This document shows positions 60,984-61,486 of a DNA stretch of 64,000 nucleotides, in pieces. This stretch comes from Schistosoma haematobium (taxonomy: Eukaryota; Platyhelminthes; Trematoda; Strigeidida; Schistosomatidae). The notes below the pieces were generated by a model that worked only from the letters and a program-made list of their open reading frames with translations, made no database searches and was not told the DNA's origin. Position 1 is the stretch's first letter, and the number at the start of each line of letters is the position of its first letter. The stretch lies in the NCBI RefSeq assembly GCF_000699445.3, contig NC_067200.1, positions 15,692,510 through 15,756,509 on the forward strand, written 5' to 3'. Position numbers and translations under genes: made by a program.

Positions 60984-61325
60984 CTTTACAATTAAATAGG
61001 TAATCAAATGATCCATTGGTAAATGCGTAACAGAAAACTTCATAGGAACAGATGAAACCCAAATCACTCACTTGATGTATAAACACTCCAAAACCATCCT
61101 CACCACCAATCATTGTGAATGGTAGATCAATGAGAGAATTTATTGTATTACAATTATTGTCCAAGTGTTGTCCATTTGATGACAAAAACTCAGTACCATC
61201 ATCAACTCCGAACGATTTATTATCTGGATTTGGATGACATGAATTTTTTAACGGAATTATAAGTTCGACTTGACGTGGACGAGCTTTGGTGCTGCAGGCT
61301 AAACGAAATAGACGACGCTCACCAG
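1526..61325 (-). CDS. RAPGEF2: RAPGEF2/6-type Rap guanine-nucleotide exchange factor (PDZ-GEF), 12 exons, 5' part outside window
   Basis: The gene is read right to left as exons 61325-61072, 59530-59062, 57329-57131, 48286-47983, 47229-46705, 39712-39530, 35573-35274, 26154-26011, 16068-15880, 10650-10233, 6366-5932 and 2421-1526. Every exon has an AG acceptor and a GT donor, and all eleven junctions keep frame (phases 0, 1, 2, 0, 0, 0, 0, 0, 0, 1, 1). The conceptual protein shows, in order, a PDZ domain, a Ser/Pro-rich linker, a Ras-associating domain, a RasGEF (CDC25) domain and a long low-complexity tail. This is the order in vertebrate RAPGEF2/6 and fly Gef26. The family loads GTP onto Rap1/Rap2 at membranes and junctions, acting in adhesion and MAPK signalling. 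The cNMP-binding-like and RasGEF-N regions are not in the window and should lie upstream of 64000. About 4316 coding bases are spread over 59.8 kb, so introns make up over 90 percent. One versus two paralogues cannot be told from the window. Confidence 0.93.
2880..2995 (-). repeat. tRNA-derived repeat relic
   Basis: The minus strand reads TAGGTTAGTGGATAGCGCG and, about 35 bases on, CTGGATTCAAG. These resemble pol III A and B boxes. Spacing is tRNA-like but no cloverleaf closes, so it is a SINE-type relic rather than a tRNA gene. Confidence 0.4.
3766..4383 (+). mobile_element. 5'-truncated SR2-like RTE copy with 11-bp target-site duplication
   Basis: It matches the last ~450 bases of the SR2-like element at 27174-31094: the C-terminal ORF segment around GWKKVRG, then the 3' UTR ending GTAGCTGACTGACTG. 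The sequence TATAGTCAACA flanks it at 3755-3765 and 4384-4394, the expected target-site duplication. A second element interrupts it at 3911-4064. Confidence 0.85.
3911..4064 (-). mobile_element. Nested 154-bp SR2-like 3' tail insertion
   Basis: This is the 3' terminal tail of the minus-oriented SR2 subfamily also seen at 7260, 11258 and 36311 (TCGTACGTACGTACATCAG block). It sits inside the plus-oriented copy at 3766-4383, flanked by GATGCA at 3905-3910 and 4065-4070. Removing it restores the host copy's alignment to the full-length element. Confidence 0.82.
5150..5290 (-). repeat. Decayed hammerhead-type SINE (Smα-like)
   Basis: On the minus strand a degraded tRNA-like head leads into GTGCTC, then GTCTCGTGATAGAGCGATAC and TTCAGTGCTCCTTGG. 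This aligns with the stem II and stem I parts of better copies at 8402-8852. Both catalytic boxes are mutated. Confidence 0.45.
5932..6366 (-). CDS. RAPGEF2: RAPGEF exon: post-catalytic region
   Basis: The exon is 435 nt. The acceptor is TTGTTTAG before TTGGACAC and the donor is TTAAAAG followed by GTAGCG. It starts with two bases of a split codon and ends with one. The early residues GHKR match the GGHKKR block after the vertebrate RasGEF domain. [25 protein letters not shown] matches RRSSFLNAKKLYEDAQM, and [20 protein letters not shown] matches [20 protein letters not shown]; each comparison is by eye. The remaining half is Thr/Asn/Ser-rich. Function of this conserved post-catalytic helix block is not evident from sequence. 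Confidence 0.9.
6650..6985 (+). mobile_element. Ancient SR2-like RTE 3' tail
   Basis: The sequence follows the final part of the full-length element (C-terminal coding end, then the GTGCTAATGAGGTATGGCAAC-type tail ending in GTGGTTAACTG) with many substitutions and small indels. No open frame survives. It is much older than the copies at 7260 and 11258. Confidence 0.6.
7260..8317 (-). mobile_element. 5'-truncated SR2-like RTE copy (3' half of ORF and tail)
   Basis: It runs from the 3' tail at 7260 to a truncation at about 8317, where the shared sequence stops right after CTTCACCAAATA. Over about 1.05 kb it is almost identical to the copy at 11258-13892. I found only a six-base deletion near 7527 and a single substitution near 7786. 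The two are therefore recent relatives. No clear target-site duplication was found. Confidence 0.88.
7429..8292 (-). pseudogene. RT C-terminal fragment of SR2-like element
   Basis: The 287-codon frame encodes the region after the catalytic YADD of the reverse transcriptase: thumb and connection, with [25 protein letters not shown] and a C-terminal DNA-binding-like part with GWKKFRG. The palm motifs are absent because the element is 5'-truncated. The last ~35 residues are read in a shifted frame compared with the full-length element, so the natural C-terminus is lost. It is not expected to be active. Confidence 0.85.
8402..8625 (-). repeat. Hammerhead-type SINE copy (Smα-like), minus strand
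   Basis: In sense it has a leader (GAAGTTAGACATTAACAC), a tRNA-like head with A box GGTCTAGTGG and B box GGTTCGAATC, then a type I hammerhead module: CACTG / CCGAAGA / GTCTC..GGGC / GAAAC / GGCCGTC / CAGTG. Stem I (CACTG with CAGTG) is intact, but the CUGANGA box carries a U-to-C change, so self-cleavage is unlikely. It resembles the schistosome Smα family. Confidence 0.78.
8626..8852 (+). repeat. Hammerhead-type SINE copy (Smα-like), plus strand
   Basis: It has a perfect B box (GGTTCGAATCC), then CACTG / TTGAGGA / GTCC-loop-GGAC / GAAAC / GGCCGTC / CAGTG. Stems I and II pair fully. The first base of the CUGANGA box is T instead of C, which should disable the ribozyme. The A-box part differs from the neighbouring copy. 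Confidence 0.78.
9931..10024 (+). repeat. 5'-truncated hammerhead-type SINE with 9-bp target-site duplication
   Basis: TAAATTCTT flanks it at 9922-9930 and 10025-10033. The copy starts exactly at GCTGAGGAGTCCC, so both catalytic boxes (CTGAGGA and GAAAC) are intact, but the 5' strand of stem I is missing and stem II has a C-A mismatch. The truncation and flanks fit retroposition by LINE machinery. Confidence 0.7.
10233..10650 (-). CDS. RAPGEF2: RAPGEF exon: end of RasGEF domain, poly-Asn tail region
   Basis: The exon is 418 nt. The acceptor is TTCCTAG before GTTCGTGCC. The chosen donor is TTTAACG followed by GTGGGC, because it leaves the single base the next exon needs; CAG/TGTTTT nearby does not fit. 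The start VRAICRM continues the domain (IRHVGRM in vertebrates). A basic Gly/Ala/Arg stretch, Ser/Asn-rich sequence and a run of 17 Asn codons follow, the last written in DNA as a perfect trinucleotide repeat (10396-10446). The rest is acidic/Ser-rich with QQQQ. The tail is presumably disordered, and the repeat length may vary between individuals. Confidence 0.88.
10396..10446 (-). repeat. Trinucleotide repeat, 17 units, coding for poly-Asn
   Basis: A perfect ATT run on the plus strand, read AAT on the minus strand, lies inside the RAPGEF exon 10233-10650. Being a multiple of three, length changes would keep frame. Confidence 0.95.
11423..13033 (-). pseudogene. SR2-like reverse transcriptase, N-terminally deleted
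   Basis: The frame is 536 codons. It begins just before the deletion junction and continues from APEIFKD-type sequence (here [11 protein letters not shown]) through [39 protein letters not shown] and the catalytic [13 protein letters not shown], then the thumb and C-terminal region. All RT palm motifs are present; the GQ of RQGC is followed by Tyr instead of Cys. The APE-type endonuclease is lacking, so it could not nick a target itself. The C-terminus is read in a shifted frame for ~35 residues, as in the sister copy at 7260. Confidence 0.88.
13034..13160 (-). pseudogene. SR2-like endonuclease N-terminal remnant
   Basis: The segment [13 protein letters not shown] and [10 protein letters not shown] is the start of the APE-like endonuclease, matching the start of the domain in the element at 27174. 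It breaks off at the internal deletion and joins RT sequence out of frame. No catalytic Glu/Asp set survives. Confidence 0.75.
14090..14260 (+). repeat. Decayed hammerhead-type SINE
   Basis: After a degraded tRNA-like head with AAGTTCGAGGG, the module reads CCCACTG / TTGATAA / GTCGTGTATTAGGAT / GAAAC / AACAGTC / CAATGC. The GAAAC box is intact but the other catalytic box is mutated. Confidence 0.6.
15880..16068 (-). CDS. RAPGEF2: RAPGEF exon: C-terminal part of RasGEF domain
   Basis: The exon is 189 nt (63 codons), phase 0 at both ends. The acceptor is TATTTGCAG before ATGGTATT and the donor is AAAGAG followed by GTTAGT. The residues continue the catalytic domain: [15 protein letters not shown] matches [34 protein letters not shown] matches IIPLFPVIKKDLTFLHEGN, and [15 protein letters not shown] matches DGLVNFEKLRMIAKE. 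The block around KDLTF is a hallmark of CDC25 domains. Nothing is missing relative to the vertebrate protein. Confidence 0.96.
16640..16795 (+). mobile_element. Possible ancient SR2-like 5' region fragment
   Basis: AACAGTTGTCGCTTAGGCAC followed by TTTTAGGTTTCTCAAGAGG and TAGTTGGGTAATG follows, with many changes, the order of the element's 5' region at 27570-27710. This is a by-eye match only. Confidence 0.4.
17437..18180 (+). mobile_element. Probable solo LTR of an LTR retrotransposon
   Basis: About 740 bases begin TGTTGGGGACGTTAGATCCC, less A+T-rich than surroundings, and end with a polyadenylation-like GGGGTTAATAAATC and TTCTTACTTCGCGTCGTGG. Its last ~260 bases recur, diverged, at 20560-20830. 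No ORF of the gag/pol type lies beside it. Exact ends and target duplication are unclear. Confidence 0.5.
19045..19130 (-). repeat. Decayed hammerhead-type SINE, minus strand of a facing pair
   Basis: In sense it reads GTGCACCAC / CTAGGC / GTTCTGTTTTAGGAC / GAAAT / then CCAGTGTTCCCTGG and TTTTCCATGG, the usual 3' flank of this repeat. Both catalytic boxes are damaged. Confidence 0.55.
19131..19230 (+). repeat. Decayed hammerhead-type SINE, plus strand of a facing pair
   Basis: It reads GCATTG / CTGAAGA / GTCCCATAACAGGAC / AAAGC / AGTC / TAGTGC. The CUGANGA box and stem II are perfect, but the GAAA box is changed. It faces the minus-strand copy just left of it. Confidence 0.6.
20560..20830 (+). 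mobile_element. Fragment related to the 3' part of the LTR at 17437-18180
   Basis: Shared order of blocks: a TATTTCATTCTGTATAATAT-like start, GTGATTTAAT, TTAATCAAAATGGGT, CAATATAT, GGCTAATAAATC, and TTCTTACTTTCGCATCGTGG. It continues into GGGAATTGCCGAGGTCCCTC, which may be internal element sequence. Confidence 0.5.
22390..23035 (+). pseudogene. Processed pseudogene of a rootletin (CROCC)-like coiled-coil protein
   Basis: Several plus-strand frames, broken by stops and shifts, encode heptad-type coiled coil. Pieces include [63 protein letters not shown] and finally [13 protein letters not shown]. The last resembles the [12 protein letters not shown] block near the C-terminus of vertebrate rootletin, a ciliary-rootlet filament protein. 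At least three in-frame stops (for example after ELADAE and after GRGKA) show it is dead. No introns are seen, which fits a retrocopy. Another long coiled-coil protein cannot be excluded. Confidence 0.55.
23165..23400 (+). repeat. Hammerhead-type SINE (Smα-like)
   Basis: It has the leader GAAGTTAGACATTAACATC, A box GGTCTAGTGGTTAAG, B-box-like GGGTTCGGACCC, then CACTG / TTGTAA / GTCCCATACCAGGAC / GAAAC / GGCCGTC / CAGTG. Stems I and II pair and GAAAC is intact; the CUGANGA box is destroyed. It follows directly on the coiled-coil pseudogene. Confidence 0.75.
24965..25195 (-). mobile_element. SR2-like RTE 3' tail
   Basis: On the minus strand it matches the last ~230 bases of the element at 27174-31094 (coding end, then tail ending in TATAGCTGACTGATTGACTG). 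The copy is extremely 5'-truncated. Confidence 0.75.
25655..25735 (+). repeat. Possible hammerhead-type SINE relic
   Basis: GCATAG / CTGAAGA / GTTCTATTTGAAGAC then CTGCCTAGTG and TTTTCA follows the 3' half of the family. Only the CUGANGA box is intact. Confidence 0.35.
25929..25990. repeat. (TA)n microsatellite, about 31 units
   Basis: An uninterrupted TA run ends about 20 bases from the 3' edge of the RAPGEF exon 26011-26154, inside the following intron. Confidence 0.95.
26011..26154 (-). CDS. RAPGEF2: RAPGEF exon: core of RasGEF catalytic domain
   Basis: The exon is 144 nt (48 codons), phase 0 at both ends. The acceptor is TCTATTAG before CTTGCC. Residues [18 protein letters not shown] and [16 protein letters not shown] match the most conserved CDC25 segments (HCRECKNFNSMFAIISGL and PVARLRTTWEKLPNKY). 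The domain's catalytic helical hairpin packs on this core. The donor has to be GTTAGT at 26010-26005, which keeps phase. A nearer GTGTTA would put the next exon out of frame with an early stop. A long (TA)n tract starts only about 20 bases into the following intron. Confidence 0.95.
26872..27173 (+). pseudogene. Unidentified coding-like fragment split by a retrotransposon
   Basis: An open plus-strand frame (first ATG 26893) has protein-like composition: [50 protein letters not shown]. The SR2-like element interrupts it at 27174. Skipping the element, the same frame resumes at 31107, meets a TGA within a few codons and then stays open to 31198. I do not recognise the protein. It may be a retrocopy or exon relic, or chance. 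Confidence 0.35.
27554..28726 (+). CDS. SR2-like APE-type endonuclease
   Basis: The frame is 390 codons. The first ~110 residues are Ser/Thr/Pro-rich with no known domain. The endonuclease begins at [14 protein letters not shown] and shows the family blocks VCCVSETRI (catalytic Glu), [20 protein letters not shown] (Asp/Asn), TQIDHIAIS and [10 protein letters not shown] (final Asp-His pair). This enzyme nicks the target DNA to prime reverse transcription. All expected catalytic positions are there. The frame ends at GRKKPH because an A is missing at about 28711. In the related copy at 44324-46470 the frame reads straight on into the RT. The start ATG is uncertain; the frame may be used from another upstream codon. 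Confidence 0.85.
   Translation: MCDRHQAVVPWALRSRSQFTKTTFNPISFSGTSRTTLPRCGQPGSDNRPHTSNSTQDHCIHNQPPSSIPVIPPTSTFNSKLPLSASTSSVTVANDSSVQNSVPGLLKPRSKLHIGTFNVRTLCQIGQQASLAKTLDSLSIDVCCVSETRIQDSSVVIHLTSPRQDGEPTRYTLRVSGDPMESSRGLAGVGIALSMRAEQALLQWIPVNSRLCAVRLNGYVRTRKDRDTRRCLFVVSAYAPTDCSSDEVKDEFYRKLSELLQKAKRSDIVLVAGDFNTQIGSLNQTERHLGGYFSIPTQRTDNGNRLLQLCSDNRLFLANTNFKHKERHRLTWRPHAPNQRWTQIDHIAISHRWRGSVEDCRSFWSTCLDSDHALIRARICLRLTGRKKPH
28711..30897 (+). CDS. SR2-like reverse transcriptase
   Basis: About 728 codons continue the polyprotein after the one-base frameshift (the frame is open from 28546, but its first ~55 codons are out of register with the endonuclease). Palm and finger motifs in order are [38 protein letters not shown] (first Asp), [30 protein letters not shown] (YADD catalytic pair). 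Thumb and C-terminal parts follow ([41 protein letters not shown]). Length and motifs look complete, so the enzyme could have been active recently. It lacks its own start codon in a good context. Confidence 0.9.
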   Translation, partial: QKATLKRPVRTELSNEKTKSRFQEQLRSQLGSCEDEADPDVAWKGIQSAVETAVTSISDLNHRVTRNQWISSRSVTLMDSRKLVPSGSEHDEERKQIRSRLRKSLRNDREQWWVTKAKEMEKAATIGNTRQLYRLIKETGINKSSVSEIISEKDDTLICSQSRRLERWAEHFREQFSWPSATLQLPSIPRQSEWNIEVGPPTLAEVQKAIVNLKRGRAAGPDGLAPEVFKDWGTILVIRLTNILAMIWELDVIPSDWSQSLIVPIYKSGSKSSCDNHRGISLTNIVSKILASIIIKRLTKTRELQTRENQAGFRPGRGCIDHIFTIRQVLEHRHTYRRPTMVVFLDLKAAFDSVDREILWQCLSLKGVPQKYINLIKALYSSTTSRVRAYGELSSTFATSSGVRQGCPLSPFLFNFIIDLLIEITFSSTEFSGIDLLPGGPLIDLEYADDIVLFGEDADKMQSLLVALSNNARMFGMRFSPSKCKLLLQDWSASTPELRIGSEVVERVDNFTYLGSLISPNGLVSDEISARIRKARLAFANLRHLWRRRDIRLSIKGRVYCSAVRSVLIYGSETWPLRVEHTRKLLVFEHRCLRNISNICWDHHVSNSEVRRRVLGNDGKSVDEVMNLHRLRWLGHVLRMPEHRLPRRAMLTGVGDGWKKVRGDQTKAWHQCLISRTSSLSHVGRYRLLGWGPRDYRNQWLETLGDMAQNRSQWRRCIHSLSSLKLRD
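31556..32323 (+). CDS. Perere-3/SR3-like APE-type endonuclease
   Basis: The frame is 255 codons. Blocks: MWETGR at the start, [12 protein letters not shown] (Glu), [20 protein letters not shown] (Asp/Asn), [10 protein letters not shown] and [11 protein letters not shown] (Asp-His). The usual family start is slightly upstream in [14 protein letters not shown] sequence, here before the ATG, so the true N-terminus is probably upstream at about 31530. Database entries of such proteins are often mislabelled craniofacial development protein 2. The catalytic set looks intact. The frame ends at 32323, where related copies continue into the linker. Confidence 0.85.
   Translation: MWETGRAFQIAAEMSSYNLEVLEISETHCTQVGQQRITSGELLLYSGHEEENAPHTQGVALMLPKQAQNALIGWESHGSRIIKASFKTKKEGISMNIIQCYAPTNDYNEDAKDQFYNKLQSIIDKCLTKDLTILMGDFNAKVGVDNTGYEDIMGRHGLREREEDGERFANLYAFNKLVIGGTIFPYKPIHKITWTSPDHTTQNQIDHIFINNKFRRTMEDVRTKRGADIASDHHLLVAKMKLKLKKHRTMERTTA
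32324..33262 (+). pseudogene. Perere-3/SR3-like linker and RT palm, damaged
   Basis: The linker ([11 protein letters not shown]) reads on with a stop after TLDRI. After the internal deletion the RT core is open from 32648: [57 protein letters not shown] (catalytic FADD). A small deletion near 33256 then causes a stop (EKTTV). The RT N-terminal finger region is absent, so the product cannot be functional. Confidence 0.85.
33270..33972 (+). pseudogene. Perere-3/SR3-like RT C-terminal region
   Basis: The region after the palm reads [35 protein letters not shown] and [13 protein letters not shown], then a stop at 33763-33765. In the copy at 50155 the same place reads Trp-Ile-Thr without the stop. 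The rest ([13 protein letters not shown]) is open beyond it. The stretch is almost identical to 43155-43891, which carries the same stop. Confidence 0.82.
35274..35573 (-). CDS. RAPGEF2: RAPGEF exon: N-terminal half of RasGEF catalytic domain
   Basis: The exon is 300 nt, phase 0 at both ends. The acceptor is CTTTTAG before CTTCCACC and the donor is ATCAAG followed by GTATTT. The sequence follows the CDC25-homology domain: [20 protein letters not shown] and YIDEIFGL, then [17 protein letters not shown] and KRFIK at the end. In this family the domain opens the nucleotide site of Rap by displacing switch I and II. About 20 Asn/Ser/Gly-rich residues (around [17 protein letters not shown]) lengthen the loop where vertebrates have a short segment before the NLKRFEEVIN helix. 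The helical core looks intact. Confidence 0.95.
36311..38436 (-). mobile_element. SR2-like RTE element, both ends present, RT deleted, 16-bp target-site duplication
   Basis: CTTATATTTTCGCAGT lies at 36295-36310 and 38437-38452. On the minus strand the element has a full 5' end (CCGACCGAAGCTGC), 5' region and endonuclease, then at about 36895 jumps to the end of the RT coding region and the 3' tail. The whole RT palm is missing, about 1.8 kb compared with the element at 27174. This is the complement of the deletion in 11258-13892. Confidence 0.92.
36776..37639 (-). pseudogene. SR2-like endonuclease fused to RT C-terminal stub
   Basis: The frame is 287 codons from the ATG at 37639; endonuclease sequence also continues upstream of it. 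It has [10 protein letters not shown] (Glu), [28 protein letters not shown] and [10 protein letters not shown], then the junction [13 protein letters not shown] into the RT C-terminal region. It stops at a TGA that replaces the CGA (Arg) of HRLPR. The endonuclease domain keeps its catalytic positions, although AYAP is changed to ACSP. A further fragment with GWKKARG continues in frame beyond the stop (36536-36769). Confidence 0.85.
38755..38835 (-). repeat. Decayed hammerhead-type SINE
   Basis: In sense: CCACCG / CTTAGGA / GTCCCATTATCATGGC / GAAAC / AACTGTT / TCATGCTTTCCGG. GAAAC is intact; the other box has G-to-T. Confidence 0.5.
39530..39712 (-). CDS. RAPGEF2: RAPGEF exon: end of RA domain and junction to RasGEF
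   Basis: The exon is 183 nt (61 codons), phase 0 at both ends. The acceptor is GTTAAG before GTGACT and the donor is TTTACACAG followed by GTAATT. Residues align along the whole exon with vertebrate RAPGEF2: [21 protein letters not shown] matches the VTPEGVIKQRRLPDQLSKL region, then [12 protein letters not shown] matches RIQLSGRYYLKN, and [11 protein letters not shown] matches LLRESQISLLQ. The exon therefore closes the RA domain and leads into the catalytic domain. It is one of the best-conserved exons and has no insertion. Confidence 0.95.
41110..41235 (-). repeat. Decayed hammerhead-type SINE
   Basis: In sense: TTGTTCGAATGG (B-box-like) then GGATTG / CCGATGA / ATTCTAAATCAGAAC / GAAAC / AGCTGCC / CAGTCCTTC. 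GAAAC is intact, the other box has U-to-C. Confidence 0.5.
43155..43891 (+). mobile_element. 5'-truncated Perere-3/SR3-like RTE copy nested in the SR2-like relic
   Basis: Flanks TAAATTCCTCATAA (43141-43154) and TAAATTACTCATAA (43892-43905) differ at one base in fourteen and look like a target-site duplication. The copy covers the RT C-terminal part and 3' end (GGCGTAAGTAG) and is almost identical to 33270-33972. Confidence 0.82.
43168..43686 (+). pseudogene. Perere-3/SR3-like RT C-terminal fragment
   Basis: The frame is 172 codons: [74 protein letters not shown], then the same premature TGA as the copy at 33270. No palm motif is present. Confidence 0.82.
44321..45154 (+). pseudogene. SR2-like endonuclease, N-terminally deleted, with stops
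   Basis: The first frame (44321-44815) has [24 protein letters not shown] and [12 protein letters not shown], then a TGA in place of a sense codon after IPAQ. The second (44867-45154) has [19 protein letters not shown] and continues through [10 protein letters not shown] into the linker in one frame, which shows that endonuclease and RT form a single polyprotein in this family. The catalytic Glu block (VSETRI) has been deleted. Confidence 0.8.
44324..46470 (+). mobile_element. SR2-like RTE element with two internal deletions
   Basis: The 5' terminus (CCTGACCGTTTCTGCTACC) is followed after ~50 bases, at about 44374, by sequence from inside the endonuclease, so most of the 5' region and endonuclease start are gone. 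The endonuclease end and linker follow. At about 45790 the RT N-terminal block ([10 protein letters not shown]) jumps to the post-palm region, deleting the catalytic core. The 3' end reads GGCTGACTGCCGACTGACTG. No convincing target duplication. Confidence 0.85.
45155..46262 (+). pseudogene. SR2-like linker and RT remnant without palm
   Basis: Linker frames ([35 protein letters not shown]) are broken by shifts near 45155 and 45525. RT block [12 protein letters not shown] is present; the palm is absent. The C-terminal region ([33 protein letters not shown]) survives to 46194, with an extra base near 46173 shifting its end. Confidence 0.78.
46705..47229 (-). CDS. RAPGEF2: RAPGEF exon: Pro-rich linker and Ras-associating (RA) domain
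   Basis: The exon is exactly 525 nt, phase 0 at both ends. The acceptor is CCATCTAG before TCATCC and the donor is TACCAT followed by GTATGT. The N-terminal half is linker with a proline cluster (PPTPPLQR, a possible SH3 ligand) and the conserved RSSSQPDLI block, matching SSSNPDLL in vertebrates. The C-terminal 60 residues are the first part of the RA domain. The strand [11 protein letters not shown] matches VLRVFKADQQ, followed by the helix [10 protein letters not shown] matching EVVIQAIREF. In this family the RA domain binds GTP-loaded Rap or Ras and recruits the exchanger to membranes. The linker carries Asn repeats absent from vertebrates. Confidence 0.93.
47230..47982 (-). other. RAPGEF intron, 0.75 kb
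   Basis: The shortest intron. No repeat is clearly recognisable; a weak tRNA-like piece may lie near 47510-47555. Nothing else seen. Confidence 0.85.
47983..48286 (-). CDS. RAPGEF2: RAPGEF exon: Ser/Pro-rich linker with SIPD motif
   Basis: The exon is 304 nt. The acceptor is GTATAG before ACCAACT and the donor is AAACAG followed by GTAAAT. It opens with the last base of a split Leu codon and ends in phase 0. The start reads [13 protein letters not shown], matching the RYSIPDLAVD block that follows the PDZ linker in vertebrate RAPGEF2. The rest is rich in Ser, Thr, Pro and Gln (a QQQQ run) with basic RRGR and a SPTRLS stretch, typical of a disordered, phosphorylatable linker. No catalytic motif is present. 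Confidence 0.88.
48810..48890 (+). repeat. tRNA-like repeat relic
   Basis: GGGTTTAGTGATTAAAGCAC resembles an A box and GTAGGTTCGTAACCC a B box about 35 bases on. No complete cloverleaf; probably a SINE head. Confidence 0.4.
50155..50560 (+). mobile_element. 5'-truncated Perere-3/SR3-like RTE tail
   Basis: About 400 bases match the end of the RT and 3' end of the copies at 33972 and 43891, with small indels. The place of their premature stop reads CAACTGGATCAC here, the likely ancestral state. It ends GGCGTAAGTAAGTAAG. Confidence 0.8.
51070..52468 (+). pseudogene. CR1-like reverse transcriptase, two or more frameshifts
   Basis: Motifs in order: [11 protein letters not shown] (about 51078), [61 protein letters not shown] (first catalytic Asp), [15 protein letters not shown], then a shift in a T run near 51660, [13 protein letters not shown] (YADD catalytic pair), [19 protein letters not shown], a second shift near 52050, and [20 protein letters not shown]. 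The enzyme would be functional only without the shifts. Stops also lie just before 51070. Endonuclease not present. Confidence 0.85.
52637..52719 (+). repeat. (TAA)n tail of the CR1-like element
   Basis: A near-perfect AAT/TAA run directly follows AATAAAGCCATT. CR1-type elements end in short tandem repeats instead of poly(A). Confidence 0.9.
52764..53400 (-). pseudogene. Penelope-like element C-terminal fragment (RT end and GIY-YIG endonuclease)
   Basis: On the minus strand one frame from 53373 has LPYLG-type sequence replaced by [20 protein letters not shown] and [11 protein letters not shown], the block before GIY-YIG in Penelope-like elements. The next frame, from about 53090, has [40 protein letters not shown] and ends [15 protein letters not shown]. 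The tail and the SEH-W-L helix are characteristic of the family. The short part with the first endonuclease motif (Tyr-Ile-Gly-Arg) is lost at the frame break, so it is inactive. The rest of the RT is absent. Confidence 0.75.
53750..54185 (-). mobile_element. Ancient SR2-like RTE 3' end
   Basis: It aligns with the last ~430 bases of the minus-oriented SR2 copies (for example TCTCTAACCATCGGTTAC, GTAGTCTGTACCTACC and ATGGCTCAGTTCA blocks), with many substitutions. Confidence 0.7.
54228..54410 (-). mobile_element. SR2-like RTE 3' tail
   Basis: The tail sequence (CATCGGTCCAAGTTGCCATA, TTAGCACAACAAGATG) is nearly the same as that at 24965-25195 and in the element ending at 31094. It abuts the older copy to the left. 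Confidence 0.75.
55783..56660 (-). mobile_element. Third RTE-type element, decayed
   Basis: Minus-strand pieces follow the Perere-3-like order but are clearly diverged: [14 protein letters not shown] (FADD changed to FEDD), [24 protein letters not shown]. The 3' end is ATGAGTAAGTAAG. Many stops. It probably represents an older RTE subfamily. Confidence 0.65.
57131..57329 (-). CDS. RAPGEF2: RAPGEF exon: linker after PDZ
   Basis: The exon is 199 nt. The acceptor is CCAACAG before AGTATTATC and the donor is CATAGTTT followed by GTAAGT. The first two bases complete a Gln codon with the single C left by the previous exon. The last two bases (TT) join the A that opens the next exon to make Leu. 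The residues are polar linker (Asn, Thr, Ser) with no recognisable fold. The exon is accepted because splice sites and both phases fit and because it sits where the family has a variable linker. Sequence alone would not identify it. Confidence 0.78.
57330..59061 (-). other. RAPGEF intron, 1.7 kb
   Basis: A+T-rich. Apart from a tRNA-like relic at 58795-58865 I see no gene or repeat. Confidence 0.85.
58795..58865 (+). repeat. tRNA-like repeat relic
   Basis: GTGGCTTAATGGTCAGAGC (A-box-like) and GTAGGTTCGTAGCC (B-box-like) are spaced as in a tRNA, but the acceptor stem does not close. Confidence 0.4.
59062..59530 (-). CDS. RAPGEF2: RAPGEF exon: second half of PDZ, with insertion
   Basis: The exon is 469 nt. 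The acceptor CTCAAG before GTATATAG is the only nearby AG that keeps frame with the upstream exon. The donor is CCAGTTC followed by GTAAGT. After about 50 Ser/Pro/Asn-rich residues the PDZ core resumes with [17 protein letters not shown], matching the family's KRGDQILEVNGQNFENI, then the helix [10 protein letters not shown]. The exon closes with a strand resembling the post-PDZ segment of vertebrate RAPGEF2 ([11 protein letters not shown] against ITVKTNLFVF). The roughly 50-residue stretch falls inside the PDZ fold, between the first strands and the VNG turn. No other domain is visible in it. Confidence 0.92.
60100..60415 (+). mobile_element. SR2-like RTE 5'-region fragment
   Basis: TCTCCGGCGGTAAGACCCTT, CGTGCACGACCGACC, CAATTTCCTTTTCAGGTTCC and CACCAAGTTGGTCAC-type blocks match the region upstream of the endonuclease in the elements at 11258-13892, 27174 and 36311. 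Neither the 5' terminus nor any RT is present, so this is an internal fragment. Confidence 0.78.
60892..60982. repeat. (CT)n then (TA)n compound microsatellite
   Basis: An uninterrupted CT run of about 18 units passes directly into about 28 TA units. Confidence 0.95.
61072..61325 (-). CDS. RAPGEF2: RAPGEF exon: end of RasGEF-N linker and first half of PDZ
   Basis: The exon is 254 nt. Its acceptor is TTACAG before CTGGTGAG and its donor is CATCAA followed by GTGAGT. It starts with two bases of a split codon and ends in phase 0. The early residues [12 protein letters not shown] match the conserved family segment (RLLNIACAAKAKRR in the vertebrate protein) that links RasGEF-N to PDZ. About 40 Asn/Asp-rich residues follow, then the first PDZ strand and carboxylate-binding loop, read as [18 protein letters not shown]. 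The loop Gly-Phe-Gly-Val takes the GLGF position. The linker is longer than in vertebrates. The exon lies just right of a (CT)n(TA)n tract at 60892-60982. Confidence 0.9.
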
Positions 61326-61486
61326 CTGTAAGGATAATAAAAACGAAGGAAATTTTTTTCTGGAAATAAGTAGACATTCAACTGCAATATGAATACGACG
61401 GTATTCTACTTCGCGAAATTTTATCATTTTTCGCACGATTTTTCAGTCAATGTCTTTTTCGAAATCCTACAACCTTGTGAGAAAAG

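Larger units (their letters stand above)
59531..61071 (-). other. RAPGEF intron splitting the PDZ domain, 1.5 kb
   Basis: It holds an SR2-like 5'-region fragment (60100-60415) and a (CT)n(TA)n tract (60892-60982). The rest shows nothing recognisable. Confidence 0.85.

Noticed and set aside
60861..61067. Minus-strand frames with Tyr-Ile and Arg-Glu repeats
   Set aside because: Translation of the (CT)n(TA)n microsatellite inside an intron, continuing past the donor of the exon at 61072.
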